NCBI GenBank assembly: GCA_016712415.1
Contig: JADJRC010000007.1
Location: forward strand, 186,001-250,000
Reading direction: 5' to 3'
DNA length: 64,000 nucleotides
Source: Lewinellaceae bacterium
GTDB lineage: Bacteria > Bacteroidota > Bacteroidia > Chitinophagales > Saprospiraceae
In this document: positions 42,999 to 52,109 of the stretch, piece by piece
Numbering within the stretch: position 1 is the stretch's first letter
Layout of the letters: every line of letters begins with the position of its first letter
Notes under the pieces: model-generated
What the model was told of the DNA's origin: nothing
What the model saw: the letters and a program-made list of their open reading frames with translations, nothing else
Databases searched by the model: none
Translations under genes and position numbers: made by a program

Positions 42999-43919
42999 AT
43001 GAACCGAGTCCTGAATAAAAATCTCTGGCTTCCGGGTGTTGTCGCTCTCTTCGGATTGATGGCCTTGCAGGCCTTTAGGCAACAACAGGCAACGGAAGTT
43101 GGCGAACGACTGTTTTCCGAAAAGGTAAACCTCGCCCTGCGGTATACCGCCCACCGGCTACTGGCATCGGCAGGCAACCATACCGGCGCCATTCCACCTG
43201 TTGAAAATCCGGAAGAGACTGTATGGGTGGTACGACTGGAACAAAACTTCGATTATGACAGTGTCCCGCATATAATACGCGAGGCATTCGCGTTGCACCA
43301 TGTGGAGGGGGAGTACAATGTTGCAGTCGTTAATTGCCAAACGGATGACCTGATGCTGGGCTTTACCGCCAGTACATCCCGAGACGACACCGGCGTTCCC
43401 TGCATCGGAAGAGACCAGGTGGCAGGATGTTTTAACCTTCGGGTATCTTTTCCCGACCGGTCCGGAGCCGGATACCTGGCCACAGCCTGGCCCTGGGCCG
43501 GTGCATTGTTGTTGCTTGTATTGGGGGGCTGGGGTTTTGTCGTTCTGTTTCGCCGGGGCAAAAAGGTGGGCACGCCTGTCGAAGAGCCGGTTCTCCAGCC
43601 GGACCAGGCTCCGCTGCTGTTTGGGCAGTCCGTTCTCGACGTTCAGAATCAAAAACTCGTGGTTAAGGGCGCCACTAAAGACCTGACCTACCGGGAAACA
43701 AAACTGTTGCGCCTGTTCTGTGAACACGCCAACATTTTACTGGACCGCGACCAGATTTTACGGTTGGTTTGGGAAGACGAAGGCATCATTGTCGGACGCA
43801 GCGTCGACGTATTCGTGTCGCGCCTGCGCAAACTTTTGAAAGAAGATGAAACGGTAAAAATATCCAACGTCCACGGTGTCGGTTACCGGCTTGAGGTTGC
43901 CGGTTATGCTACATCCTGA
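42999..43919 (+). CDS. Membrane-anchored winged-helix transcriptional regulator with periplasmic sensor
   Basis: A 306-residue one-component regulator. There is a membrane helix at about residues 8-26 (LWLPGVVALFGLMALQAF), a periplasmic domain (about 27-162) with VNLALRYTAHRLLASAGN, FDYDSVPHIIREAFALH and Cys-containing motifs VVNCQTDDL, VPCIG and AGCFNL, a second helix (AGALLLLVLGGWGFVVLF), and a C-terminal OmpR/PhoB-type DNA-binding domain (about 207-303: LTYRETKLLRLFCEHAN, DQILRLVWEDEG, SVDVFVSRLRKLL, ISNVHGVGYRL). The wHTH is at the C-terminus, opposite to ToxR/CadC. There is no receiver domain or kinase, so it must sense directly or through a partner. Confidence 0.85.
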   Translation: MNRVLNKNLWLPGVVALFGLMALQAFRQQQATEVGERLFSEKVNLALRYTAHRLLASAGNHTGAIPPVENPEETVWVVRLEQNFDYDSVPHIIREAFALHHVEGEYNVAVVNCQTDDLMLGFTASTSRDDTGVPCIGRDQVAGCFNLRVSFPDRSGAGYLATAWPWAGALLLLVLGGWGFVVLFRRGKKVGTPVEEPVLQPDQAPLLFGQSVLDVQNQKLVVKGATKDLTYRETKLLRLFCEHANILLDRDQILRLVWEDEGIIVGRSVDVFVSRLRKLLKEDETVKISNVHGVGYRLEVAGYATS

Positions 43920-44868
43920 ACCGCAATACAAAGTCGAGCAGTCTGTTGTGAGCCCGCCATACCCGGTGATAAGGCACCAGTGGCGCTCCAAACGCCCGAA
44001 AACCCCGTTCGATATCCCTTTCCATACTGCCTTCAAAGTCCAGTCCGATACCTTTTTCTGCACAAAACAGGATGGCCTGCCAAAACAACAGCCAAACGGC
44101 TGAACTGCTTTTAAAGTCGGTATCTGTTCCGGTTAGCAAAACATAAGCCCTGCTTTCATCGAACACCAGGTACAGCCCTGCATGCGCTGCCGATGTTTGC
44201 CGGTCGCGGGCAATATAGCAGCGCGATTGGCCGCGTTCGACAAGTGCGCAATGAAGGCGGTTGAAGGTATCGAAGGTATACGGTGGTCGGGTATTTTTTC
44301 TGGCGAACGATTGTTCATGCAGACCAAATAGGAGAGCCGCGCTGTCTGTTTCGTAAAAAACGTTTACCGCCTGTTCTGCTTTTTTCAAATCGGTGCGCAA
44401 GGTGTTTTTAAAGCCTGCTCTGATTTTTTCGGGATCGTCAATCGACTCGAATGCATAGGTGTAGCGGGTTGTCTGGCGAAAGCCCGCCCAGTAAAATGGC
44501 AGCCAGTTTTCCCTGTCCGGATAAAAATTTTGTTGAAAAAGCACTACTTCGGGCAATTGCCGCATCATCTCTTCAAATATTTTTTTCTCAAACCTGTATC
44601 GGTTATTTCCTATAAAACCGGATCGGGCCGGATACTGCAACCAGGGGCCTCCATAGGAACTGAGCGGAGGCTGCTGGATCACCTTAAGGCCCATACGGCG
44701 CCTTATATAGTAGGGAAGTGCTGCAATCGTACGACCATTGCCATCAGATGCCAGGCACACATTCCAGTGCTGAGGTCCGCAAACTGCGTCGAGCCACCAG
44801 GGCTGCAGTTGCGGCGGTACGGCAGTCAACTTGCAGAATTCAGCGTAACAGGTTTTGCGCACGGGCAC
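43909..44868 (-). CDS. GNAT/FemAB-like acyltransferase
   Basis: A 319-residue protein of the FemAB/GNAT-like superfamily: 'ALPYYIRRRMGLKVIQQPPL' and YGGPWLQYP near residues 50-75, 'FRQTTRYTYAFESIDDPEKI' with 'FKNTLRTDLKKAEQA' in the middle (the NtrFRK.A segment of these enzymes), and 'HAGLYLVFDESRAYVLLTGT' towards the end. Such proteins transfer aminoacyl or acyl groups to cell-wall or exopolysaccharide precursors. The start is GTG at 44868. Its stop overlaps the regulator's stop by 11 bp tail to tail. Confidence 0.72.
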   Translation of the reverse strand: MPVRKTCYAEFCKLTAVPPQLQPWWLDAVCGPQHWNVCLASDGNGRTIAALPYYIRRRMGLKVIQQPPLSSYGGPWLQYPARSGFIGNNRYRFEKKIFEEMMRQLPEVVLFQQNFYPDRENWLPFYWAGFRQTTRYTYAFESIDDPEKIRAGFKNTLRTDLKKAEQAVNVFYETDSAALLFGLHEQSFARKNTRPPYTFDTFNRLHCALVERGQSRCYIARDRQTSAAHAGLYLVFDESRAYVLLTGTDTDFKSSSAVWLLFWQAILFCAEKGIGLDFEGSMERDIERGFRAFGAPLVPYHRVWRAHNRLLDFVLRFRM

Positions 44869-44883
44869 GTATGTCTATTTTTG
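44854..44883 (+). promoter_or_regulatory. Bacteroidota promoter for the membrane protein-lptC group
   Basis: TTTG at 44854-44857, an 18-bp spacer, then TATTTTTG at 44876-44883: a good fit to the -33/-7 consensus. It lies 32 nt upstream of ATG 44916 and within the start of the divergent acyltransferase gene. Confidence 0.6.
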
Positions 44884-44915
44884 CTGCGAAGAAAAGCGAT
44901 TCAAACTCAACCGAC

Positions 44916-45422
44916 ATGACACTCCGCGAATTTTTCGATTACCTGAGCAACAATCCAGTTGTTGTACTGGCCTTTTTTATCGGCATACCCTTCACCGCTT
45001 TACTGGCCGGCGTGACAGGAAAAGGGGAGGGTCATGTTTCTCCCTGGAAATACCTTTATGCAACGCTGGTGTATCTGGTTTGCGTACCGGGCATTTTCGC
45101 GGCAGCGCTGGCCGTTTACCTGTTTTTATTCGAACGCGGAGGGAGCATTCTCAATGTGAATTTGCTCACACAGGTGCTTCCGATAGCCTCGATGATACTT
45201 ACGCTGGCGATCATTCGGAGGAATGTATCCTTTGAACTGATCCCCGGTTTTGGAAAATTATCAGGATTGATGATGATGATTGCCTCCACCTTTGTACTGA
45301 TGTATTTTCTCGATCGTTTACATCTGGTAGCCTGGGTAAATGTACCAGTGGTTTACCTTTTGCTTATTGTAGCCGGTTTGTTGCTCACCTTCCGGTTTGC
45401 GCTTAAAAGCCTGATATCCTAG
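44916..45422 (+). CDS. Five-helix membrane protein of unknown function
   Basis: ATG 44916 gives 168 residues (MTLREFFDYLSNNPVVVLAF). Five hydrophobic segments are visible, at about residues 15-35, 46-70, 82-100, 110-130 and 138-160, with a short SPWKYLYATLVYLVCVPG motif. No family is recognised. It is followed 11 bp later by lptC, so it may belong with envelope biogenesis genes. Confidence 0.62.
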   Translation: MTLREFFDYLSNNPVVVLAFFIGIPFTALLAGVTGKGEGHVSPWKYLYATLVYLVCVPGIFAAALAVYLFLFERGGSILNVNLLTQVLPIASMILTLAIIRRNVSFELIPGFGKLSGLMMMIASTFVLMYFLDRLHLVAWVNVPVVYLLLIVAGLLLTFRFALKSLIS

Positions 45423-45433
45423 ACTGCCCGCTG

Positions 45434-45997
45434 ATGCGTATTTACCTGCACGTTTTGTCCTTGTTGTTGTTTTGCCTTGGGGCGGTGGCCTGCCACAACC
45501 TGAAAAAAGAGACCCGACAGGTGTTCACTCAGGACGATGTTGCCGTTGAAGTAGCCCGGAATGTAGAGATACTCTATTCTGATAGCGCTGTCGTTCGGGT
45601 ACGGGTCACCGGCCCGCTCATGCACAACCATATCAACCGGGATGATCCCCGGCAGGAGTTTCCCGCCGGCGTGAAAATTGAGTTCCTCGAGCCAAATCTC
45701 TCCATAAAAAGTACTATCATTGCCAAAACAGCGATCCGGTATCAGGAAAAAGGCAGAATCATTGCCCGGGATAGTGTGGTACTTACCACAGCCAAAAAAG
45801 AAAAACTGGAAACGGAAGAACTGATCTGGGATGAAAAGACGGCCAAGGTTTTTACGGAAAAATTTGTAAAAGTGACGAGACCGGGCGAAATCATTTATGG
45901 GTTCGGGTTGGAGGCCGAGCAGGATTTTTCCTACTGGAAAATCACTGTCCCGAAAGGCCGGATCAAGGTCGATCAACTCAACGAAGTGCTGAAATAA
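45434..45997 (+). CDS. lptC: LPS export periplasmic protein LptC
   Basis: A 187-residue protein that should carry lipopolysaccharide from the LptBFG exporter to LptA. A lipoprotein-type signal (LLLFCLGAVACHN) precedes a beta-jellyroll: QVFTQDDVAVEVARNVEILY, 'GPLMHNHI', 'PAGVKIEFLEP', 'IIAKTAIRYQEKGRIIARDS', 'KLETEELIWDEKTAKVFTEK' and 'IYGFGLEAEQDFSYWKI'. The last two blocks (target of LptC/OstA repeats, 'G.gl.ad..f..y.i') are diagnostic. In Bacteroidota LptC is typically followed by a CorC-type protein, as here. Confidence 0.85.
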   Translation: MRIYLHVLSLLLFCLGAVACHNLKKETRQVFTQDDVAVEVARNVEILYSDSAVVRVRVTGPLMHNHINRDDPRQEFPAGVKIEFLEPNLSIKSTIIAKTAIRYQEKGRIIARDSVVLTTAKKEKLETEELIWDEKTAKVFTEKFVKVTRPGEIIYGFGLEAEQDFSYWKITVPKGRIKVDQLNEVLK

Positions 45998-46077
45998 ATA
46001 CCCGATGTGTTGAAATGTTGTTCGTTGATCGGATATTTGTCAGGTAAAACCCCGCAACCAGGTCACATTAAAGTCAA

Positions 46078-47064
46078 ATGGACGATCCGTCATCAAAACG
46101 ATTCATTGGTTGGGCATCGGCCCTTCGCATCGGTAGTCATACATTTCCTGCCACCTTTTTACTGTCCTTCCTGGCAGTTATGGCTGTTTTGGCGCTGGCG
46201 CCGTTTTTATCCGGTATCGGATGGGCATCCCCCTTTCTGATAACAATCCTGCTGTTTTTCGCCCTGCTGTTTTTCAAGAACCTAATATTTGCCAACATTT
46301 ATAAAAACGCCTCCGCCGGCGGCGATGCCGCTTTGATCGAATACCTGGTACAGCAAAACGTATCCGGTACGCCTGGCGAGGAAGAAGTGGAAATGGCCCT
46401 GCTCGAAAAAGCGCTGCACCTCAAACAGGTGCGCGCGCACGACTGCATGGCTCCACGGCCCGAGATCATACATATTGATGTGCAGGCGCCTGTGGAGGAA
46501 TTGCGCCAGTTGTTTATTGAAAGCAGTTTGTCGCGTATCCTTGTCACCGACGGCGATCTGGACAAGGTGCTGGGCTATGTACACGTTCAGCAAATGTTTA
46601 CACATCCGCGCAGCATCCGCAGCATGGTTATGCACATCAATTTTGTGCCGGAAACCATACAGGTCAACGATCTGCTCAGCAAGTTTATCAAAAACCGCAC
46701 GAACATCGCCTGCGTCGTCGACGAATACGGAAGCCTTGCCGGCCTCGTTACCCTTGAAGATGTTCTGGAGCAACTTTTTGGCGATATAGACGACGAACAC
46801 GACCAGGAGGAGTTTATTGAGGCCCAGTTGAGCGAAACGGAATTTTTATTCTCCGGACGCCTTAAAGTAGAGTATCTTAATGAAAAGTATCCCGAGATCG
46901 CGCTGCCCACTGGCCAGTACAACACCCTTTCGGGTTATCTCATCACGGCCACCCAAACCATACCCGAACAAGGCGCCAGGCTAGAGATGGACGATAAAAC
47001 CTATGTCCTGGAATTGGTCAGCGACCGGAAAATTGAAACCGTCAGGGTATTATTACATGCGTGA
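46078..47064 (+). CDS. CNNM/CorC-family protein with tandem CBS domains
   Basis: 328 residues. A short membrane region with two helices (FLLSFLAVMAVLALAPFL and FLITILLFFALLFFKNLIF) replaces the usual DUF21 module. The two CBS domains hold 'VRAHDCMAPRPEIIHIDVQA', 'RILVTDGDLDKVLGYVHVQQ' and 'IACVVDEYGSLAGLVTLEDV', ending 'LEQLFGDIDDEHD', and a C-terminal CorC_HlyC domain (YNTLSGYLI) follows. It is related to magnesium or cobalt efflux proteins. The truncated membrane part makes transport by itself uncertain. Confidence 0.82.
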   Translation: MDDPSSKRFIGWASALRIGSHTFPATFLLSFLAVMAVLALAPFLSGIGWASPFLITILLFFALLFFKNLIFANIYKNASAGGDAALIEYLVQQNVSGTPGEEEVEMALLEKALHLKQVRAHDCMAPRPEIIHIDVQAPVEELRQLFIESSLSRILVTDGDLDKVLGYVHVQQMFTHPRSIRSMVMHINFVPETIQVNDLLSKFIKNRTNIACVVDEYGSLAGLVTLEDVLEQLFGDIDDEHDQEEFIEAQLSETEFLFSGRLKVEYLNEKYPEIALPTGQYNTLSGYLITATQTIPEQGARLEMDDKTYVLELVSDRKIETVRVLLHA

Positions 47065-47147
47065 TGTCACAATGTTTTTCAAATAATGAAGGCCGGTGAA
47101 CGAATTTTCAAGTCGCCATTCGTTTACATCCCTGTAAGAAGCCATTT

Positions 47148-49393
47148 ATGACCACTTTTCGCCGGATATTTTATTCTTTCCCCTTGCGACTGCTTGCCCT
47201 GCACTTCCGCAATCACCTTTTATTGATCGGACTTTTGGTATTTCTGGCATTGCTCATGACCGGAACGGTGGGGCGGTTTTTTTGTATGCACTACCTGATC
47301 CTGACCCCTGAATACCGCGGCGAAGTCAATTTCTGGAGTTTTCTGATCGCAGGAGCCGCTTTCGGCGCTTTTGTTATGATCTGGAACCTTACCACTTACC
47401 TGCTCATCGCCAACCGGTTTCCTTTTCTGGCAACCCTGAGCGCGCCATTCACCAAATTTTGCATCAACAACAGCCTGATCCCGCTGCTGTTTTTCTGTAC
47501 TTTTCTGACAGCATCGACCTGGTTTCAATGGCACGACGAATTCAGCAAAACCACGGAGGTTTTGTGGAATATTACGGTTTTATTGTTGGGTCTGTTGTAT
47601 TGGTGGGCCTGCTGGTATTGTACCTGTACTTCACGAACAAGGATATCGGTTCGTTTTTGCGCCCCGGCGAGTTTATTCCCAATCCGGGCGGGCGCCTGCT
47701 GGCGCCGGGCTACCGGCTACCAACCATCTGGGAAATCCGGGAGGGCGCCACGCGCTGGCGTGTGGATACTTATCTTACCGAACGGCTCCGGTTACGACTG
47801 GTACGCAGCGTTGCCCATTATAACCCTGCTATGATCGCGCAGGTGTTCCGCCAAAACCATCTTAATGCCGTGATCGTGCAGGTTGTCGCCTTACTCCTGC
47901 TCATGGCCCAGGGGATTTTTATGGACAGCGAGTGGGTGCGTATACCGGCCGGCGCCACGGCATTCATCCTGGCGAGTATCGTCATGTCTATGTTTGGGGC
48001 TGTTACTTTCTGGTTCAGGCGTTGGAGCATGTTGATCTTTATATGCCTGGTGATCGTGGTCAATTATATCACAGGGTTTGGATTCTTTAACTACCGCAAT
48101 CGCGCCTACGGCATCGATTATCGAGAAGAAAATCGCGTTCCCTATTCCTATAAAGCGCTGGAAGATATTTGTTCGCCGGAGAACCTGCGCCGCGACAAGG
48201 CCGCAACGCTTGATATGCTCAACAACTGGCTTGCCAAGAACCGCACGCCGGCCAACCCAAAACCCAAAATAGTTTTCCTCTGTGTCAGCGGGGGAGGCAT
48301 GCGCTCATCCTTGTGGACCATGCAGACACTCCAGCAGGCAGATCGCGCCACCGGAGGAAAACTGTTGCGCCAATCGGCATTGATCTCGGGAGCCTCAGGC
48401 GGTATGCTTGGCGCCGCCTACCTGCGGGAGGTTTACCTGCGCCAGCAAAATGGCGCACCGATATCGGTATACGATTCCACGCTGGTCGACGATATTAGCA
48501 GGGATTTGCTGAACCCTGTTACGTTTGCCATCATTGCCAACGACCTCTTTTTTCCAATCTCTACCTTTCAGTCGGGCGATTTCACCTACCGCAAAGACAG
48601 GGGCTATCTCTTCGAAAGCCAGTTGAATGAAAACTGCCATGGCATGTTGTCCAAACGCCTGGCCGCATACCGGGAGCCCGAACGCGACGCGAAAATCCCG
48701 ATGATGGTGGTCTCCCCTTTTGTACTCAACGATGCCCGCAGGATGCTCATCAGCCCGCAAGGGGTGTCGTATTTAATGAAACCCTTTGACCAGGGCCGGC
48801 TATCGGCCCAACTGGAAATCGATGGCGCCGACTTCGGCAGACTTTTTTCGCAGCAGCAGGCAGACAGTCTGGCTTTTACCAGCGCACTGCGCATGAATTG
48901 CACCTATCCGCTGATCTTGCCCAATGTATGGCTGCCTACCACTCCCTCTGTGGAGGCCATGGACGCCGGATTCCGCGACAATTACGGCGTCACGATTGCT
49001 GCCCGCTTCGTCCATACTTTCCGGGACTGGATACTGGAAAACACCGGAGGTGTGGTGTTTGTGCAGGTTCGCTGCTGGCAAAAGGTTGATCAGATCGTAA
49101 AAAGCGACTCCAAAGGCATTTTGCACACCCTGCTTACCCCTGCCAATGCAGCGGCCAACCTCACTTCGATGCAGGATTTCGACCAGGACAATACGCTTGC
49201 ACTGCTCAGCGATGTGCTGGGTAAAAACAAGCTGGAAGTAGTGCGCTTCCTGTACCGTCCGGTGCGCAAGCAAAACGAAGCGTCGATGAGCCTGCACCTC
49301 AGTAAAAGGGAAAAACTGGACCTGCTTCGGGCATATTATGCTCCTGAAAACCAGGCCAGTCTGGCCGCCCTGAAGCAAATCCTTCGGAAGTAG
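47148..49393 (+). CDS. Membrane-anchored patatin-like phospholipase, frameshifted
   Basis: One gene in two frames. The N-terminal part (MTTFRRIFYSFPLRLLALHF) has three or more membrane helices and ends around EFSKTTEV. The second frame continues FVEYYGFIVGSVVLVGLLVL with further helices, then the patatin domain: oxyanion hole SGGGMRS, nucleophile GASGG (in ALISGASGGMLGAAYLREVY) and catalytic Asp in MDAGFRDNYG. One extra T in the T4 run at 47560-47563 restores a single frame of about 748 residues. It would be a lipid acyl hydrolase with a large membrane region. Confidence 0.82.
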
Positions 49394-49500
49394 CCCATGT
49401 TTGTTGCTAAATCGCAAAAGATATCCCGGTTGAATGCAATGCGGGCAAATCAATAGCACCCGCTTCCCAACATTCCAACACCGTTTCGTGTTTTAATAGG

Positions 49501-49508
49501 TATTTTTG
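49501..49508 (+). promoter_or_regulatory. Bacteroidota -7 box for the Fur-family regulator
   Basis: TATTTTTG matches TANNTTTG and ends 18 nt before ATG 49527. It overlaps the alternative TTG at 49506, which argues for the ATG as the start. Confidence 0.45.
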
Positions 49509-49526
49509 TCCCAAATAAGGATATCC

Positions 49527-50051
49527 ATGACTGCCACACGCAACGAACAGGATTTGATCCAGCAGGTGCTCAATATTTTTTCCGCCCAACTGGAAAAAAA
49601 CGGTTACCGGAAAACCCCCGAGCGGTTTGCCATTCTGGAAGAGATATACAAACGAAGCGACCACTTCGATGCCGAAGCGTTGTATATACACATGAAAAAC
49701 AGGAATTACCGTGTCAGCCGTGCTACCGTGTACAATACACTCGAACTGCTGGTAGCTTGCGATCTGGTAAAAAAACACCAGTTCGGAAAGAACCTGGCAC
49801 AATATGAAAAGTCGTACGGTTACAAACAACACGACCACGTAATCTGTGCCAATTGCGGTAAGGTGGTAGAATTCTGCGACCCGAGGGTCCAGCAGATCAA
49901 GGATATGGTGGGAGATCTCCTGAATTTTAAAATCACCCACCATTCGCTCAATTTCTACGGAATATGCGGCAGCTGCCAGAAGGAGATGGAGTTCGGGATC
50001 GTTCGCAAGCAGCCCAAGGCCGTTGAAGACGAACCGGGCTGGGGAGATTGA
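49527..50051 (+). CDS. Fur-family metal-responsive transcriptional regulator
   Basis: About 174 residues from ATG 49527. The winged helix holds YRKTPERFAILEEIYKRSDH, 'YRVSRATVYNTLELLVACDLV', and the metal or dimerisation domain has HDHVICANCGKVVEF with a second CGSC pair (CxxC...CxxC structural zinc site). The Fur-type DNA recognition helix RATVYNTL is intact. It could be Fur, PerR or Zur; sequence alone does not decide. The gene ends where the second heptamer array begins. Confidence 0.9.
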   Translation: MTATRNEQDLIQQVLNIFSAQLEKNGYRKTPERFAILEEIYKRSDHFDAEALYIHMKNRNYRVSRATVYNTLELLVACDLVKKHQFGKNLAQYEKSYGYKQHDHVICANCGKVVEFCDPRVQQIKDMVGDLLNFKITHHSLNFYGICGSCQKEMEFGIVRKQPKAVEDEPGWGD

Positions 50052-50303
50052 TGGCAGTTGGCAGTAGGCAGTAGCAGTTGGCAGTAGCAGTAGGCAGTAG
50101 CAGTTGGCAGTAGCAGTGGCAGTTGGCAGTAGCAGTTGGCAGTAGCAGTTGGCAGTAGCAGTTGGCAGTAGCAGTTGGCAGTAGGCAGTAGCAGTTGGCA
50201 GTAGCAGGGGCTATCTTGAGATGTTTCACATACGGCCCCTGCTACTGCCAACTGCTACTGCCTACTGCCAACTGCTACTGCCAACTGCTACCGCCTACTG
50301 GCT
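50052..50303. repeat. Inverted array of degenerate heptamers (GGCAGTT/GGCAGTA)
   Basis: The left arm (50052-50209) is tandem GGCAGTT, GGCAGTA and one-base-short variants. The hairpin tip is a perfect 9-bp pair (AGCAGGGGC with GCCCCTGCT) around about 23 nt. The right arm (about 50235-50303) has the same heptamers inverted (CTACTGCCAACTG...). It fills the whole gap between the convergent fur-like and pyruvate kinase genes, starting at one stop and ending 2 bp from the other. Confidence 0.9.
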
Positions 50304-50304
50304 G

Positions 50305-51794
50305 CTATTCCACCTCTGTCACTTTTAACCTATTGGTTCTGTAGCGGCGGTGCAATGGCATGGCGCCCGTATTGATCACCGTATCGCCTTTGTTGACAAA
50401 CCCGCTTTCCTTCAGGATATCCGTACAATCCTGGATAGTTTCGTCTGTTGTAGTGAACCGATCGTAGTAAAAGCACTGTACGCCCCAGATCAGGTTCATC
50501 GTATTCAGCATATTGAGGTGGTCGCTGAAGATGAAAATGCGTGCGTTGGGGCGGAAACTGCTGACTTTAAACGCTGTATAACCGGAGGTTGTCATGCCGA
50601 TAATGCCCGTGGCGCCAATTTCTTCTGCGACCCGACAGGCATTAAAACAAACCACATCAGAGTGGAACAGTTTTGATTTTTCAACGGCTCGCGGGCGTTT
50701 GCTCTCAATCTGAGGCCAATATTGCCGCTCAGCTTCTGCAATGATCTTCCCCATATACTGCACGACCAGTTCGGGGTATTTGCCCACTGAGGTTTCGCCA
50801 CTGAGCATTACCGCGTCGGCGCCGTCGAGTACGGCATTGGCCACGTCCGTCACCTCTGCCCGGGTGGGGAGGGGTTGGTAATCATGCTGTCCATCATCTG
50901 AGTCGCTACGATAACAGGCCGGGCATATTGCATACAAAGACCCACGATCTCTTTTTGGGTAGTCGGCAGGCGTTCGATGGGCATTTCAACCCCGAGGTCG
51001 CCGCGGGCAACCATAATACCGTTGGCAGATTTTATGATTTCCCGGATATTGTTGACGGCTTCGGGTTTCTCAATTTTAGCCATCACTTTTGCCGGATGCC
51101 GCCTGTCTTCAATGATCTGTTTCAGGTCATTGAGGTCTTCTGCGCGGCGAACAAAGGAAAGAGCGATCCAGTTCACCGGTTGTGTCAGGATAAAATCAAG
51201 GTCTTCCCTGTCCTTTGTGGTCATAGACGGAAGTTTGACGTTGGTATCGGGCAGATTCACGCCCTTATTGCTGCTCAAAACCCCCGTGTGCAGGCATTTC
51301 AGGCGAACCGTATCCACTCCGTTGGTGGCCACCACTTCGAAGACAAGTTTGCCGTCGTCCATAAGGATACGTTCGCCTACTTCACAATCTTCGGCAAACT
51401 CCGGATACGACATGTATATCCTGTCTTTGGTACCCTCTGCTTGTTCATCATTCACGATCGTGATGATGTCGCCTTCTTCAAGCGGCAAAGCATTGTCTTT
51501 TATTCTGCCGACCCGGAGCTTTGGGCCCTGCAGGTCAGCCAGAATACCAATGTGGGTATTATACTGCTGATTGATGTTCTGGATGTGTTCAATTACCTTC
51601 AGGTGATCGGAATGGCTGCCGTGACTGAAATTAAGGCGAAAAACGTCAACACCGGCTTTCACCAGTTTGAGCAGGTTTTCGTAAGTGTTGCAGGCCGGGC
51701 CAACGGTTGCGACGATCTTGGTGTTCTGCGATCCGTCTTTACGCATAACGTGTTTATTTTTTTCGAGCAAGGTAGTAGCTTCTACGAGTGTCAT
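50305..51794 (-). CDS. pyk: Pyruvate kinase, frameshifted
   Basis: Converts phosphoenolpyruvate and ADP to pyruvate and ATP, the last step of glycolysis. The first frame (from 51794) has TKIVATVGPACNTYENLLKL, VFRLNFSHGSH, 'DLQGPKLRVG' and 'VMAKIEKPEAVNNIREII', ending MMDSMITNP. The second continues LPTRAEVTDVANAVLDGADA and VMLSGETSVGKYPE through the C-terminal domain (DTVINTGAMPLHRRYRTNRL). One additional C in the C4 run (G4 at 50871-50874, plus strand) fuses the frames into about 496 residues. Loss of this enzyme would be surprising, so sequence error is likely. Confidence 0.9.
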
Positions 51795-51814
51795 CGTCCC
51801 ATTTTTACTTTAAG

Positions 51815-51827
51815 TGTAAAATTTACA
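51815..51827. promoter_or_regulatory. Palindrome TGTAAAATTTACA (putative operator)
   Basis: A perfect 6-bp dyad around a central A, in the pyk leader between its -7 box and start codon, where a bound repressor would block transcription. A second, similar palindrome lies 155 bp away. Confidence 0.4.
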
Positions 51828-51841
51828 ATAAGAGGGCGGTA

Positions 51842-51873
51842 CAAAAGTAGCATACTTACTCCATATACTCCAA
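51842..51873 (-). promoter_or_regulatory. Bacteroidota promoter for pyk
   Basis: On the minus strand TTGG (51873-51870), a 20-bp spacer and TACTTTTG (51849-51842) match the TTTG...TANNTTTG consensus. The -7 box is 47 nt upstream of the pyk ATG. Confidence 0.6.
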
Positions 51874-51969
51874 TTGAAAATATGTGATAATACTACTTAA
51901 AACATGAAACTGTCGTAGATGCGGCAGATTTCGGGCGTTTTGCAGTGTTTATCAATTAACTAAAGTTAG

Positions 51970-51982
51970 TGTAATATTTACA
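51970..51982. promoter_or_regulatory. Palindrome TGTAATATTTACA (putative operator)
   Basis: 5-bp arms TGTAA/TTACA flank three A/T bases, the same arms as the palindrome at 51815. It lies about 130 bp upstream of acpP. Confidence 0.35.
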
Positions 51983-52109
51983 TATTCCTGTTCAACAGGC
52001 TTATTGGGGGGGAGGAAAAATTCCGGCACAAAAATTTTTTAAAACGTAGGGATAGCCGTTTCTTTGCCCCTCGAAAAATTGAATTTTTTCACTAAAGTTT
52101 TAGAAAAAC

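Larger units (their letters stand above)
51795..52109. other. Divergent regulatory region between pyk and acpP
   Basis: This AT-rich gap of 315 bp has no open frame. It holds the pyk promoter, two TGTAA-N3-TTACA palindromes described separately, and A/T tracts just before acpP (AAAAATTTTTTAAAA, 52030-52044). TTTCTTTG near 52050 may be a degenerate -7 box for acpP. Confidence 0.5.

Noticed and set aside
50052..50303. CRISPR array or coding repeat
   Set aside because: No spacer structure. The open frames through the array are low-complexity artefacts of the 7-bp unit.
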